From assembly GCA_910588075.1 (NCBI GenBank), contig CAJUOS010000008.1:1-53594 (forward strand): DNA of 53,594 bases, read 5' to 3'. The translations under genes and the position numbers were made by a program. This document shows positions 7,848 through 16,978 of the stretch, in pieces (within the stretch, counting starts at the first letter, position 1; each line of letters begins with the position of its first letter). Source of the stretch: an uncultured Erysipelotrichaceae bacterium (GTDB lineage Bacteria; Bacillota_I; Bacilli_A; Erysipelotrichales; Coprobacillaceae). The notes beneath the pieces are model-generated. The model had not been told where the DNA came from. It made no database searches and worked only from the letters and a program-made list of their open reading frames with translations.

Positions 7848-9161
7848 CTATTCATGTGATTCTTTATATTGAATAACCATATTTTCCAACTTATAAATAT
7901 CTTTACTACTCATAAATAAATAAACCACATTCTGATATGAAGCTAATAATTGAACAGCTTCATCATCTTCATGAATAATAGAAGCACGTGGAATATATTG
8001 TCCAATTTCATGAATATCTATATCTATTCCAGCTTCTTTTTTAGCATTCTCTGGAAAATGTACTAAAAATGGATAATCAGCCAAATCCATAGATTGAGCA
8101 AACTCTTTTGCAAATCTTAACCCTCTAGAAAAACGATCAGGTTGAAAAATCGCTACAATTTCTTTTCCAGGATAACGAGAACGTGTCGCCTCAATAACAT
8201 ATTTGATAGCTGTAGGATGATGTGCATAATCATCTACATATATATCATTACCAATTTTCTTAACTGTATAACGACGTTTTACACCTTCAAATGAAGATAA
8301 ACGTTCTTGAATATAATCAGCTCGCATATTTTCAAGATAACCCAAAGTAATAACTGCTAATGAATTATATAACATATGCATTCCATAAAAAGGCAATGCA
8401 AAATGTCCAAATAAATCACCATGTATATAAACATCAAACGATAAACCATAATCATTATTAATAACATTTTTAGCAATAATATCATTATCTTGGTTTAATC
8501 CAAACTTCAATACTCTTGTTTGATAATTAAGATATGGTAAATAGGGATCATCACCCCAAACAACAACAGTATCTTTAACTTGATTAGCAAATTTTTCAAA
8601 TGATTCTTTATATTGATCTATAGAATGAAAGTAATCAACATGATCCAATTCAATATTATTAATAACAGCATATGTTGGATAATAATGTAAAAAATGATCT
8701 TGATATTCACATGTTTCACTAATAAAATAATGACTATCTTTCACTGCATGACCTGTTCCATCACCAATCAAAACAGAAGTTTTATCAAATTCTTTAAATA
8801 AATGATATGCCATACCTGTTGTTGTTGTCTTTCCATGTGTACCTGCAATTCCAATAGATACATATTTCTCCATTAATTGTCCTAAAAAATCAAAATAAGT
8901 ATGTGTCTTTACATTTTTATTTTCTTTAGCAGCTCTCACTTCTTCATTAGAATCATCAAAAGCATTTCCAATAATAACATCATAACCATCCTTAATATTA
9001 TTCTTATCAAAAGAATAAATAGGAATACTTCTTTTTCTTAATTCATCTTCTATAAAAATATATTTATCAATATCACTTCCAGCAACTTGATATCCTAAAT
9101 CATAAAGAATAGTTGCTAAAGAAGCCATACCAGAACCTTTAATACCAATAAAATAATACAT
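7848..9161 (-). CDS. murC: UDP-N-acetylmuramate--L-alanine ligase
   Basis: 437 residues. It adds L-Ala to UDP-MurNAc, the first amino-acid step of peptidoglycan stem synthesis, in the cytoplasm. The N-terminal UDP-binding Rossmann motif is FIGIKGSGMASLA, the ATP loop is GTHGKTTTTGMA (about 109-120), and later motifs include NIELDHVDYF and DDYAHHPTAI, all typical of MurC. The first glycine-rich motif usually reads GIGGxGM in MurC; here it is GIKGSGM. The ATG is preceded by GAGAGGTGAT. A TGCTAGAAT extended -10 lies about 25 bases upstream but without a good -35. Confidence 0.96.
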   Translation of the reverse strand: MYYFIGIKGSGMASLATILYDLGYQVAGSDIDKYIFIEDELRKRSIPIYSFDKNNIKDGYDVIIGNAFDDSNEEVRAAKENKNVKTHTYFDFLGQLMEKYVSIGIAGTHGKTTTTGMAYHLFKEFDKTSVLIGDGTGHAVKDSHYFISETCEYQDHFLHYYPTYAVINNIELDHVDYFHSIDQYKESFEKFANQVKDTVVVWGDDPYLPYLNYQTRVLKFGLNQDNDIIAKNVINNDYGLSFDVYIHGDLFGHFALPFYGMHMLYNSLAVITLGYLENMRADYIQERLSSFEGVKRRYTVKKIGNDIYVDDYAHHPTAIKYVIEATRSRYPGKEIVAIFQPDRFSRGLRFAKEFAQSMDLADYPFLVHFPENAKKEAGIDIDIHEIGQYIPRASIIHEDDEAVQLLASYQNVVYLFMSSKDIYKLENMVIQYKESHE

Positions 9162-9283
9162 TGTCTATCACCTCTCAACTATTCTAGCACAAAATTTTAT
9201 AAAAGTATTCTTTCTATTATATTTTTTTATAATTTTTTTGAAACTGCACATACTATAAATGTCAATAGAAAAAAGGAGAAAAT

Positions 9284-9418
9284 ATGAGTCACAAAAAATC
9301 AAAAAACAAACAAAAACAAAATTACAAAGGTTATAATCAAAACCAACAAGCAAGCAATAGTGCTGAAGATGATTTAATGAGTGAAAAATACAAAAACAAT
9401 TCAAATGCTCAAGAATAA
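9284..9418 (+). CDS. Tiny hydrophilic protein of unknown function (44 residues)
   Basis: I do not recognise it. ATG at 9284 follows AAAAGGAGAAAAT, a strong ribosome site, and the frame closes at 9416-9418 directly before a good terminator, which together argue for a real gene. The product (MSHKKSKNKQKQNYKGYNQN... ending NNSNAQE) is rich in Lys, Asn and Gln, with a basic first half and an acidic patch (AEDDLMSEK) in the second; no Cys and no hydrophobic segment, so it is probably disordered and cytoplasmic. It is transcribed divergently from murC, alone, on the strand opposite to its neighbours. No convincing -35 was found; CTATAAAT at 9253-9260 may be the -10. Confidence 0.7.
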   Translation: MSHKKSKNKQKQNYKGYNQNQQASNSAEDDLMSEKYKNNSNAQE

Positions 9419-9438
9419 ACACGGAATATCCGTGTTTT
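9419..9438 (+). terminator. Terminator after the 44-residue protein gene
   Basis: Stem ACACGGA / TCCGTGT with a three-base loop, then TTTT. It starts right after the stop codon, supporting the small gene as a separate transcript. Confidence 0.8.
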
Positions 9439-9482
9439 TCTTTATATCATATTATGCATCAAATCAAAATAAATATCCTATA

Positions 9483-9510
9483 AAAATAAAAAGGAGAAAA
9501 TCTTTCTCCT
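9483..9510 (-). terminator. Terminator of the hisS-aspS-peptidase operon
   Basis: Minus-strand stem AGGAGAAA / TTTCTCCT followed by TTTTTATTTTTA, adjoining the stop codon of the M24 peptidase gene. Confidence 0.85.
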
Positions 9511-10596
9511 CTAACCAATAATCATTAAATCTTTTGTATAAGAATTTAATATTTCACAACCATCTTTTGTAACTAAAACTAAATCTTCAATTCTAATTCC
9601 AAAATCTCCTTGGATATAAACACCTGGTTCAATAGAAAAAATCATTCCTTCTTCTACTGGCATATCAAAATTTGCAGATACATCTCCATATTCATGAACA
9701 TCTCTACCAATAAAATGTCCTAAACGATGATTGAATTCAGCTACAAAACCACCTTCAGCAATAATATCTCTTGCTACTTTGTCAATATCACATAGCTTGA
9801 CACCAGGCTTAATCATAGCTTCAGCTGTCTCATTCGCTTTTTTTACCAAGTTATAAACTCTTCTTTTTTCATCAGATACTTCTTTATAAAAAACTGTACG
9901 TGTCATATCACTACAATATCCTTGATAAGCTCCACCCATATCAATAATAATACTATCACCAGGTTTTAATACAGTATCATCTCCCATATGATGATTATCA
10001 GCACAATTTTCCCCATAAGCGATAATAGCATCAAATGAATTTCCACTACATCCTAACGAACGAAAAACATCAACAACCTTTTCAGTAACTTCTCGTTCTG
10101 TATACTTTCCTGTTGCACATAATTGAATGACTTTATCAATAGCCAAATCATTCATCTGACTTGATTCTCTCATAAGTTGTTGTTCTTTTTCATCTTTCTT
10201 CATACGAATATAATCTACACAAATAGACCCTAATTCAAAACAAGTTTCATCATTTGTTTGATTCATTAATGGTAATAAAAATTGAGCAGACCAAAACTTA
10301 TCAATACCAATACAATTAGCATCTTGTAAATAGCTTGCTAATATACCTACATAATCATCAGTATCACTATACCAAACAATATTTAAATCTAATTCATGAT
10401 CCAAATAAAACAAACGATTTAAGAATAATGTATGATTTCCATTAGCTGTTAATAATAGAACATACATTCTTTCTCCTGGTTGATTTTGATAATTAATTAA
10501 ATAATCAATTGAAGAAGGATCACTAATAATTAAATGATCAATCCCTCTTTTCAACATCTCATTAACAACACTATTCACTCTTTGATTCAACTTCAA
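9511..10596 (-). CDS. M24-family metallopeptidase (Xaa-Pro aminopeptidase/dipeptidase type)
   Basis: 361 residues. N-terminal creatinase-like domain (about 1-125), then a pita-bread M24 domain. Predicted dinuclear-metal ligands are visible: the two Asp in IIDMGGAYQGYCSDMTRT, His in LGHFIGRDVHE, Glu in SIEPGVY and Glu in RIEDLV. It would release N-terminal residues preceding proline, or split Xaa-Pro dipeptides, in the cytoplasm. The usual GHGIG reads GHFIG. It overlaps the end of aspS by 26 bases and starts with TTG; the TTG at 10594-10596 lies only 3 bases after AGGAG, so the in-frame TTG two codons later (10588-10590) may be the true start. Confidence 0.88.
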   Translation of the reverse strand: MKLNQRVNSVVNEMLKRGIDHLIISDPSSIDYLINYQNQPGERMYVLLLTANGNHTLFLNRLFYLDHELDLNIVWYSDTDDYVGILASYLQDANCIGIDKFWSAQFLLPLMNQTNDETCFELGSICVDYIRMKKDEKEQQLMRESSQMNDLAIDKVIQLCATGKYTEREVTEKVVDVFRSLGCSGNSFDAIIAYGENCADNHHMGDDTVLKPGDSIIIDMGGAYQGYCSDMTRTVFYKEVSDEKRRVYNLVKKANETAEAMIKPGVKLCDIDKVARDIIAEGGFVAEFNHRLGHFIGRDVHEYGDVSANFDMPVEEGMIFSIEPGVYIQGDFGIRIEDLVLVTKDGCEILNSYTKDLMIIG

Positions 10597-12334
10597 TCAC
10601 TCCTATCCCTAATTCATCCAATTGAGCTTTAACAACTTCTGTTGGAGCTTTAGACATTGGACAAGTTGCACTTGTATTCTTAGGAAAAGCAATAACATCT
10701 CTTAATGAATCACATTCACAAAGAAGCATTGCTATTCTATCTAAACCTAAAGCAAATCCAGCATGTGGTGGTGTACCATATTGAAAAGCTTCAACAAACC
10801 AACCAAATTGTGCATCAATTTGTTCTTGGGTAAAGCTCAATGCTTTAAATGCTCTTTCTTGTAAATCTTGTTCATAAATTCTTTGAGATCCTCCACCTAA
10901 TTCAAAACCATTTAATACAATATCATAAGCATCTGCCAAGCAATGTTCTGGATCAGTTTCTAACTTATCTATATCACTATCTTTTGGTCTAGTAAATGGA
11001 TGATGTTTTGCATAATATCTTTGTGTTTCTTCATCATATTCAAACATTGGAAAATCTACAACCCATAAGAAATCAAATGTATGAGGATCATATAATTTTA
11101 ATTCTTTTCCTAAATAATTTCTAATAGCAGCCAAAGCATCACAAACAACTTCATATTTTGCATCACTTACAAATAATAATAAATCATTATCTTTAGCATT
11201 CATAGCCTTTAATAAACTTGATAATTGTTCTTCATTAAAGAATTTAGCAATAGGTCCTTGAACCCCTTCTGTATTGACTTTTAACCATGCTAAACCTTTA
11301 GCCTTATATGTTTTTGCTAAATCTGTTAATTGATCAATTTTCTTTCTAGAAAAATTTTGTGCTTGTCCTTCAACATTGATTCCCTTTACATGACCTTTAG
11401 ACTCTAATGCATTTTTAAAAACAGCAAAATCAACATCTTTTACAACTTCATTTAAATTCACTAATTCTAAACCAAAACGTGTATCGGGTTTATCTATTCC
11501 ATATCGTTCCATTGCCTCATACCATGTTAAACGTCTAAGTGGCAATTCAACATCAATACCTTTTACATCTTTCATAACTTTGGCAATCATACCTTCGCCA
11601 ATATTTAAAACTTGATCAGTAGACATAAAACTCATTTCTACATCCACTTGAGTAAATTCAATTTGACGATCTGCACGTAAATCTTCATCTCTAAAACAGC
11701 GTGCTATTTGATAATATTTTTCAAAACCTGCAACCATTAATAATTGTTTAAATAATTGTGGTGATTGTGGTAATGCATAAAATGCACCTTTATGTACACG
11801 TGATGGAACAAGAAAATCTCTTGCTCCTTCTGGAGTTGATCTATTTAAATAAGGTGTTTCAATATCAATAAAATCCAATTGATCTAAGTATTCTCTAATA
11901 CTACGTGTAATTTGATGTCTAACCATAATATTTTTTTGCATAGTTGGACGTCTTAAATCTAAATAACGATATTGTAATCTTGTTTCTTCTAAAGCATCAG
12001 TTTCATCAGCAATAATCATAGGTGTTAATTTTGCTTTATTAATGATTTGAAAATCTTTAGCTTGAATTTCAATATCTCCAGTAAGTAAATGAGGATTTTT
12101 TGATGATCTTTCAACAACAATTCCTTCAACATTTAAAATATATTCATTTTTAACTTCACGAAGTCTTTCATCAAATGATTCATCAAACACAATTTGTGTT
12201 ATTCCATATCTATCTCTTAAATCAACAAAAACCAAAGCTCCTAAATTTCTCTTTTTAGCTACCCAACCAATAAGTTGAACATTTTCTCCAACATTTTCAA
12301 TTCTTAATTGTCCATTATGATGTGTTCTATTCAT
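10571..12334 (-). CDS. aspS: Aspartyl-tRNA synthetase
   Basis: 587 residues from ATG at 12332-12334, preceded by GGAGGA eight bases earlier. Class II synthetase. N-terminal OB anticodon-binding domain (LIGWVAKKRNLG), catalytic core with motif 2 FRDEDLRADRQ and motif 3 GFALGLDRIAMLL, and the bacterial insertion domain between about 280 and 420, as expected for the bacterial type. It overlaps hisS by 8 bases, so its ribosome site lies inside the hisS coding end, implying translational coupling. The frame extends 14 codons upstream but without ribosome-site support. Controlled by the T-box before hisS. Confidence 0.97.
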   Translation of the reverse strand: MNRTHHNGQLRIENVGENVQLIGWVAKKRNLGALVFVDLRDRYGITQIVFDESFDERLREVKNEYILNVEGIVVERSSKNPHLLTGDIEIQAKDFQIINKAKLTPMIIADETDALEETRLQYRYLDLRRPTMQKNIMVRHQITRSIREYLDQLDFIDIETPYLNRSTPEGARDFLVPSRVHKGAFYALPQSPQLFKQLLMVAGFEKYYQIARCFRDEDLRADRQIEFTQVDVEMSFMSTDQVLNIGEGMIAKVMKDVKGIDVELPLRRLTWYEAMERYGIDKPDTRFGLELVNLNEVVKDVDFAVFKNALESKGHVKGINVEGQAQNFSRKKIDQLTDLAKTYKAKGLAWLKVNTEGVQGPIAKFFNEEQLSSLLKAMNAKDNDLLLFVSDAKYEVVCDALAAIRNYLGKELKLYDPHTFDFLWVVDFPMFEYDEETQRYYAKHHPFTRPKDSDIDKLETDPEHCLADAYDIVLNGFELGGGSQRIYEQDLQERAFKALSFTQEQIDAQFGWFVEAFQYGTPPHAGFALGLDRIAMLLCECDSLRDVIAFPKNTSATCPMSKAPTEVVKAQLDELGIGVIEVESKSE

Positions 12335-13607
12335 GATGATGTCCTCCTTCAAAATGTTCTTCAATAAATGATACAATATTCTCTAAAGCCACTTCTGTTT
12401 GTTCTTTAGAATGATTACATTTCATATTTACAACTTCTTTTTTCACTTCTTCATCTCCAATAATCATTGAAAAATGAGCATGATAACGATCAGCAGATTT
12501 AAATTGTCCTTTTAATCCTCTATCACATTGATCCATATCACAAGTGAAACCATTTGCTCTTAACATTGTGATAATTTGAACTGCTAAATCTTTAGCTTGT
12601 TCTCCTAAAGGCATAAGATAAACATCCAAACCATCTTCTTCATTCTGAGCATTTCCTAATGCTAACATTAATCTTTCCATTCCAAAAGCAAAACCGACAC
12701 CTGGCACTTCTGGTCCTCCTAATTCACTAATAAGGGTATTGTAGCGACCACCACCACCAACAGTTGAACCTTGTCCCATTTGGGGATCATCACTAATAAT
12801 TTCAAAAACAGTATGAGAATAATAATCTAAACCTCTTACTAAATTTGTATCTATAACATATTCAATTTCTAAATCATCTAATAAAGCACAAACTTTATCA
12901 AAATGATTTTTTGCACTTTCACTTAAGTAATCAATTGTTTTTGGAGCATTATTCATAATAGGATGATCTTTATCAACTTTACAATCTAAAATACGTAATG
13001 GATTCTTTTCAAATCTTTGTTGACAATCAAAACATAATTCACTTAAAGCAGGTGCAAAATGCTTCTTTAATGCTTCTCGATATGTATTTCTTGATTCTTC
13101 ATCCCCTAAAGAATTGATATGCAACTTTACATTTCTTAAACCTAATGCTTCTACAACAGTTACTGCCATAACCATACATTCAACATCAACATATGGAGAT
13201 TCAAGTCCTAACATTTCTACTCCAAATTGATGAAATTGTCTTTGTCTTCCATTTCCTGGTCTTTCATATCTAAACATTGGACCCATATAATAATATTTTT
13301 GTAATTTTTCAGGTAATGCATATAATTTATGTTCAACATATGCTCTTGCTATACCTGCTGTTCCTTCTGGTCTTAATGTAATAGAACGTTTCTTTTTATC
13401 ATCAAACGTATACATTTCTTTGGTAACAACATCTGTTGTATCTCCAATAGATCTTGTAAATAACTCTGTATGTTCAAAAATAGGCGTTCTCATTTCCTTT
13501 ACATTATAATTAACACAAATTGTTCTAATTAATTGTTCTAACTCTTGCCATTTTCCTGATACATCACTTAAAATATCAACTGTTCCTCTTGGTGCACTAT
13601 ATGCCAT
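12327..13607 (-). CDS. hisS: Histidyl-tRNA synthetase
   Basis: 426 residues, class II synthetase charging tRNA-His. Motif 2 region TLRPEGTAGIARAY, histidine-specific LVRGLDYYSHTVFE and motif 3 GVGFAFGMERLML are all present, with a C-terminal anticodon-binding domain. The tail ends GGHHHE; those codons double as the ribosome site (GGAGGA) and spacer for aspS, so the His run is probably a by-product of that overlap. Start ATG after AAGGAGG. First gene of the operon hisS-aspS-M24 peptidase, under the T-box directly upstream. Confidence 0.97.
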   Translation of the reverse strand: MAYSAPRGTVDILSDVSGKWQELEQLIRTICVNYNVKEMRTPIFEHTELFTRSIGDTTDVVTKEMYTFDDKKKRSITLRPEGTAGIARAYVEHKLYALPEKLQKYYYMGPMFRYERPGNGRQRQFHQFGVEMLGLESPYVDVECMVMAVTVVEALGLRNVKLHINSLGDEESRNTYREALKKHFAPALSELCFDCQQRFEKNPLRILDCKVDKDHPIMNNAPKTIDYLSESAKNHFDKVCALLDDLEIEYVIDTNLVRGLDYYSHTVFEIISDDPQMGQGSTVGGGGRYNTLISELGGPEVPGVGFAFGMERLMLALGNAQNEEDGLDVYLMPLGEQAKDLAVQIITMLRANGFTCDMDQCDRGLKGQFKSADRYHAHFSMIIGDEEVKKEVVNMKCNHSKEQTEVALENIVSFIEEHFEGGHHHE

Positions 13608-13629
13608 AATCTTCCTCCTTCAAAATAAT

Positions 13630-13828
13630 AAAAAAACGTCCTATCTAAGGACGCTTATTAACGTGGTACCACCTTAGTTCATACTTACGTATGCACTCTC
13701 ATGTCTTAACGCAACAAACGGTTATTTTCATAACATCCTCCAAAGTGTCCCATAACTTCTTCTCACTGTTTTCACCAACCACAGTGTCTCTATTAGATTT
13801 CATTATTTAATCTTCTTCAACGGATTAT
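13630..13828 (-). ncRNA. T-box leader of hisS-aspS with overlapping Asp/His specifier
   Basis: T-box core TAAGGTGGTACCACGT (13660-13675) and terminator CGTCCT / AGGACG with seven T (13630-13653). Stem I keeps TGGTTGGTGAAAA. The specifier region reads GG-GAC-ACU-UUGGAG: GAC (Asp, 13747-13749) and CAC (His, 13745-13747) share one base. Aligned with the two other T-boxes here, GAC sits where UAC and CGC sit in theirs, so Asp is favoured by position, while His is the first enzyme of the operon. Confidence 0.9.
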
Positions 13829-13834
13829 ACATGG

Positions 13835-13863
13835 ATTATAAATGATTCATACAAAAAAAGCAA
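13835..13863 (-). promoter_or_regulatory. Promoter of the hisS-aspS T-box transcript
   Basis: Minus strand TTGCTT (13858-13863), 17 bases, TATAAT (13835-13840). A second TATAAT lies at 13824-13829 with no good -35. Confidence 0.7.
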
Positions 13864-13892
13864 CATATAAACTTATCTTTCTTCCATTTCAT

Positions 13893-13928
13893 AAAAAAAA
13901 TGAGATAGGAACTCTCTTTCCTATCTCA
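13893..13928 (-). terminator. Terminator downstream of the DUF1275 gene
   Basis: Minus-strand stem TGAGATAGG / CCTATCTCA, ten-base loop, then eight T. It is 108 bases past the DUF1275 stop; the space between holds nothing I recognise. Confidence 0.85.
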
Positions 13929-14035
13929 AATATAAAGAAGAATATATTTTCACATATACATATCAACAACTTAAGATTTCTTTTCATATATATTATAACA
14001 GAGTTCAAGAAAATACAAAAGCTCTTTCAATTAAA

Positions 14036-14689
14036 TTATTCACTTTTATTGAAAAACATCATAATGAAAGTAAGTAACAATAAAAACGAACAACATAAAA
14101 TTGCTTTTTGATGCCATAGATGAATAAATAAATTACCTAAAACAGCCCCACAAACAAAACAAATAATAATTCCAAAATATAACACAACCTTTTTGAGATA
14201 TTGGATATTTCCTGTTTGAAAAAACAAACACATATTTTCAGTACCACTTCTAAGATTTCCAATACACATTGTTGTTGCTACTGAATGACCATTAATTTTA
14301 CGAAAACTCTCAACTTGTATACCACAAGCTAAAGAAGTTAAACTATTTGCAAGTAAATTCATATGATATGGTATAAAAGCAACAGACATTAAAATCATTG
14401 CTTCAATCAATACTGCTATTTGACGCCAATGAAGTCTCTTTTGTTTTATATGAATCCATTCTGATAAAGCTATTCCTATAACAAATGCTAATATAGGAAA
14501 CAAATAATGAATAATTAAAGAATAATGCCCTTCTGCAATATTAACTCCTAACAAAAGCATATTCCCTGTTTGAGCATTAGCAAAAACCTTTCCTCTTTCA
14601 ATATAGGAATAGGCATCCATAAATCCACCTGATAATGATAACAAAACTCCTAGTTTTATAGATTCAGAAACTTGTTTTTCATTTTTCAT
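14036..14689 (-). CDS. DUF1275 (YoaK-type) membrane protein
   Basis: 217 residues with six predicted membrane segments. The family motifs GGFMDAYSYIERGKVFANAQTGN (starting near 21) and the later FRKINGHSVATTMCIGNLRSG are present. The two motifs repeat the same pattern (acidic/aromatic then TGN or GN), suggesting an internal duplication. Function unknown; a small-molecule transporter role is sometimes assumed but not shown. It follows relA by 33 bases on the same strand with ribosome site AAGGAAGG, although a hairpin at the relA end may separate them. Confidence 0.85.
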   Translation of the reverse strand: MKNEKQVSESIKLGVLLSLSGGFMDAYSYIERGKVFANAQTGNMLLLGVNIAEGHYSLIIHYLFPILAFVIGIALSEWIHIKQKRLHWRQIAVLIEAMILMSVAFIPYHMNLLANSLTSLACGIQVESFRKINGHSVATTMCIGNLRSGTENMCLFFQTGNIQYLKKVVLYFGIIICFVCGAVLGNLFIHLWHQKAILCCSFLLLLTFIMMFFNKSE

Positions 14690-14710
14690 AAAAAACCTTC
14701 CTTTTCAGCT

Positions 14711-14740
14711 AAAAGAGTCATTCTAATGAATAACTCTTTT
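14711..14740 (-). terminator. Hairpin at the relA 3' end, likely weak terminator
   Basis: Minus-strand stem AAAAGAGTTATTC / GAATGACTCTTTT (one T-G pair) with four-base loop. It spans the last relA codons. The T run is only the stem's own TTTT, so termination may be partial, allowing read-through to the DUF1275 gene. Confidence 0.55.
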
Positions 14741-16936
14741 GATTTCATAAATTCCTTGAATTTTATTCAAGTTATTAATTGTTAATTGTAATAATTCTGC
14801 ATTTTCTACTGATAATTTCAACTTAATATCTGCTTCCATATCATGAACACCAGCATTAATATTTAAAATATTAACTTTCACCTGTCCTAATACAGTAATA
14901 ATATCATTTAAAAGATTTGGTCGATCTAATCCAATAATTTCTATATCAACATCAAATCTCTTTTCCATAATATTTGTATAATCCCAATAAACATCAATAA
15001 TTCTACCTTTTTCAGCTCCTTGAATATTAGGACAATGTTGACAATGAACCTTAATTCCTTGCCCTTTTGAAACATAACCAACAATATCATCTCCTGGTAT
15101 AGGATTACAGCACTTTGATAATTGAATTTTTAATCCATCAACACCCTTAACACTAATTCCTAAACTACTAGACTTCATTTGATTCTTATTTGCATTATTT
15201 TTCTTTAACATTTTTGATAAATTATCAAAAAAGCCAGTATGATTAGGAATAACTTTATCTAATAAGGTTGCTGCTGTTGCTTGTTTTTTACCAATTACAA
15301 ACATCAAATCATCAAAATTATTAGCTCCAAATGATCCATAATAAGATTTATATGTATCTGAATCCATATATTTTTTTTCATCTAATTCACGTTTACGAAT
15401 TTCTTCTCTTAAAAGTTTCTTACCATCTTCAATTGTTTCTTTATGTGTTTCAGCATCTTTTTTAGAAATATACTGTCTAATCTTATTTCTAGCCCCTGCT
15501 GTTCTTACAAACTTTAACCAATCTTCACTTGGTCCAGAATTCTTATTTGTTTTAATTTCACAAACATCACCTGTTTTTAACTTTGTATTAATAGGAACCA
15601 TCACATTATTCACAATAGCTCCCACAGCATGATGACCAACTTCAGTATGAATACGATAGGCAAAATCAATAGGTGTTGAACCATTTGGTAATTCCACTAT
15701 TTTTCCTTGTGGTGTCATAACATAAACATTGGCTTCAAAAATATCACGTCTTAAGGAATCATAAAACTCCTTAGCATCCCCATCTTTTATTTCATCACTA
15801 AGGGTAATAAAATCACCTAACCATTGTAATTTATCAACAATATCTTTTTGTTCTTGTTTAGAAGAATAAGTTTTATTCTCTTTATAACGCCAATGAGAAG
15901 CCACTCCACGTTCTGCTAATTCATCCATTTCTTCAGTACGAATCTGAATCTCAAAAATATGTCCACCCTCTCCAATAATAGCTGTATGTAAAGATTGATA
16001 CATATTTGGTTTTGGCATAGCAATATAATCTTTAAAACGACCAGGTAATGGACGATAATGATCATGTATAATACCTAAAACTTCATAACATTTCATTTTT
16101 GTTTTTAAAATAACTCTTAAAGCATTTAAATCATATAATTCATCAAAACGTTTATGCTTAATAACCATTTTTTTATAAATACTATAAATATGTTTTGCTC
16201 TTCCTTTAATACGATATTCAATATGATGAGTATCTAAAAGTTCTTTAACAGATTTCATCATCTTATCTACAGAATCTTTTCTTTCACTACGTTTTTGTTC
16301 TAATAAATCTGAAATTTCTTGATACGCTTTTGGATCAAGATAATTTAAACAAAGATCCTCCAACTCAATTCGTATATCATTAATCCCTAGACGATGAGCA
16401 ATAGGTGCATAGACTTCTAAAGTTTCGCGTGATATACGTTGTTGTTTATCAGGTCTCATATATTGCAATGTTCTCATATTATGTAAACGATCAGCCAGTT
16501 TGATAAGTATAACGCGAATATCTCTTGCCATTGCTATATAAATTTTGCGATGATTTTCAGCATATATATCCGCTTCATCTTTAAAAGGCATTTTGTTAAT
16601 TTTAGTAACACCCTCAACAAGCGAAGTAATCTCTTCGCCAAACAATTCAATCATTTCTTCTCTACTAACTTCACAGTCTTCCATTACATCATGTAATAGA
16701 CCAGCAGCAATTGTTGTAGGACCTGTTTGTAAGGTAGAAAGAATATAAGCAACCCAAATCAAATGGATTGTATAAGGTTCTCCACTCTTACGTTTTTGTC
16801 CATCATGTTTAATCATAATATAATCATATGCCTTTTTGATCAAAGTTATACTTTCTTGTTTACTAATATATGTTGAACAAACTTCCAAAACATCATCAAA
16901 TGTAACTGTATCATGAGCTTCCTTATATTTCATCAT
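14723..16936 (-). CDS. relA: Bifunctional (p)ppGpp synthetase/hydrolase (Rel/RSH)
   Basis: 737 residues, full-length RSH. Order: HD hydrolase domain (HDVMED near 88 and KLADRLHNMRTL), synthetase domain with GRFKDYIAMPKPNMYQSLHT and QIRTEEMDELAERGVASHW, TGS domain (VYVMTPQGKIVELPNGSTPIDFAY), zinc-finger-like CCNPIPGDDIVGY plus CQHC, and C-terminal ACT domain. Intact HD residues and the RFKD version of the synthetase motif indicate both making and degrading (p)ppGpp, as in other Firmicutes. It responds to uncharged tRNA at the ribosome. Two adjacent ATGs both fit AAAGGAGG. Follows recJ-apt, the usual Firmicute order. Confidence 0.97.
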   Translation of the reverse strand: MMKYKEAHDTVTFDDVLEVCSTYISKQESITLIKKAYDYIMIKHDGQKRKSGEPYTIHLIWVAYILSTLQTGPTTIAAGLLHDVMEDCEVSREEMIELFGEEITSLVEGVTKINKMPFKDEADIYAENHRKIYIAMARDIRVILIKLADRLHNMRTLQYMRPDKQQRISRETLEVYAPIAHRLGINDIRIELEDLCLNYLDPKAYQEISDLLEQKRSERKDSVDKMMKSVKELLDTHHIEYRIKGRAKHIYSIYKKMVIKHKRFDELYDLNALRVILKTKMKCYEVLGIIHDHYRPLPGRFKDYIAMPKPNMYQSLHTAIIGEGGHIFEIQIRTEEMDELAERGVASHWRYKENKTYSSKQEQKDIVDKLQWLGDFITLSDEIKDGDAKEFYDSLRRDIFEANVYVMTPQGKIVELPNGSTPIDFAYRIHTEVGHHAVGAIVNNVMVPINTKLKTGDVCEIKTNKNSGPSEDWLKFVRTAGARNKIRQYISKKDAETHKETIEDGKKLLREEIRKRELDEKKYMDSDTYKSYYGSFGANNFDDLMFVIGKKQATAATLLDKVIPNHTGFFDNLSKMLKKNNANKNQMKSSSLGISVKGVDGLKIQLSKCCNPIPGDDIVGYVSKGQGIKVHCQHCPNIQGAEKGRIIDVYWDYTNIMEKRFDVDIEIIGLDRPNLLNDIITVLGQVKVNILNINAGVHDMEADIKLKLSVENAELLQLTINNLNKIQGIYEIKRVIH

Positions 16937-16955
16937 TCTTCCTCCTTCCTTTATG

Positions 16956-16978
16956 AAAAAAGAGACAATGTCTCTTTT
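16956..16978 (-). terminator. Terminator or attenuator after apt
   Basis: Minus-strand stem AAAAGAGA / TCTCTTTT with a short loop and extra T. It overlaps the apt stop and lies 20 bases before relA, so relA expression probably needs read-through or its own signal. Confidence 0.7.

Noticed and set aside
9168..9422. 84-codon minus-strand frame opposite the 44-residue gene
   Set aside because: No ribosome site, Cys/Phe-rich composition of an antisense shadow, and the plus-strand frame has a ribosome site and terminator.
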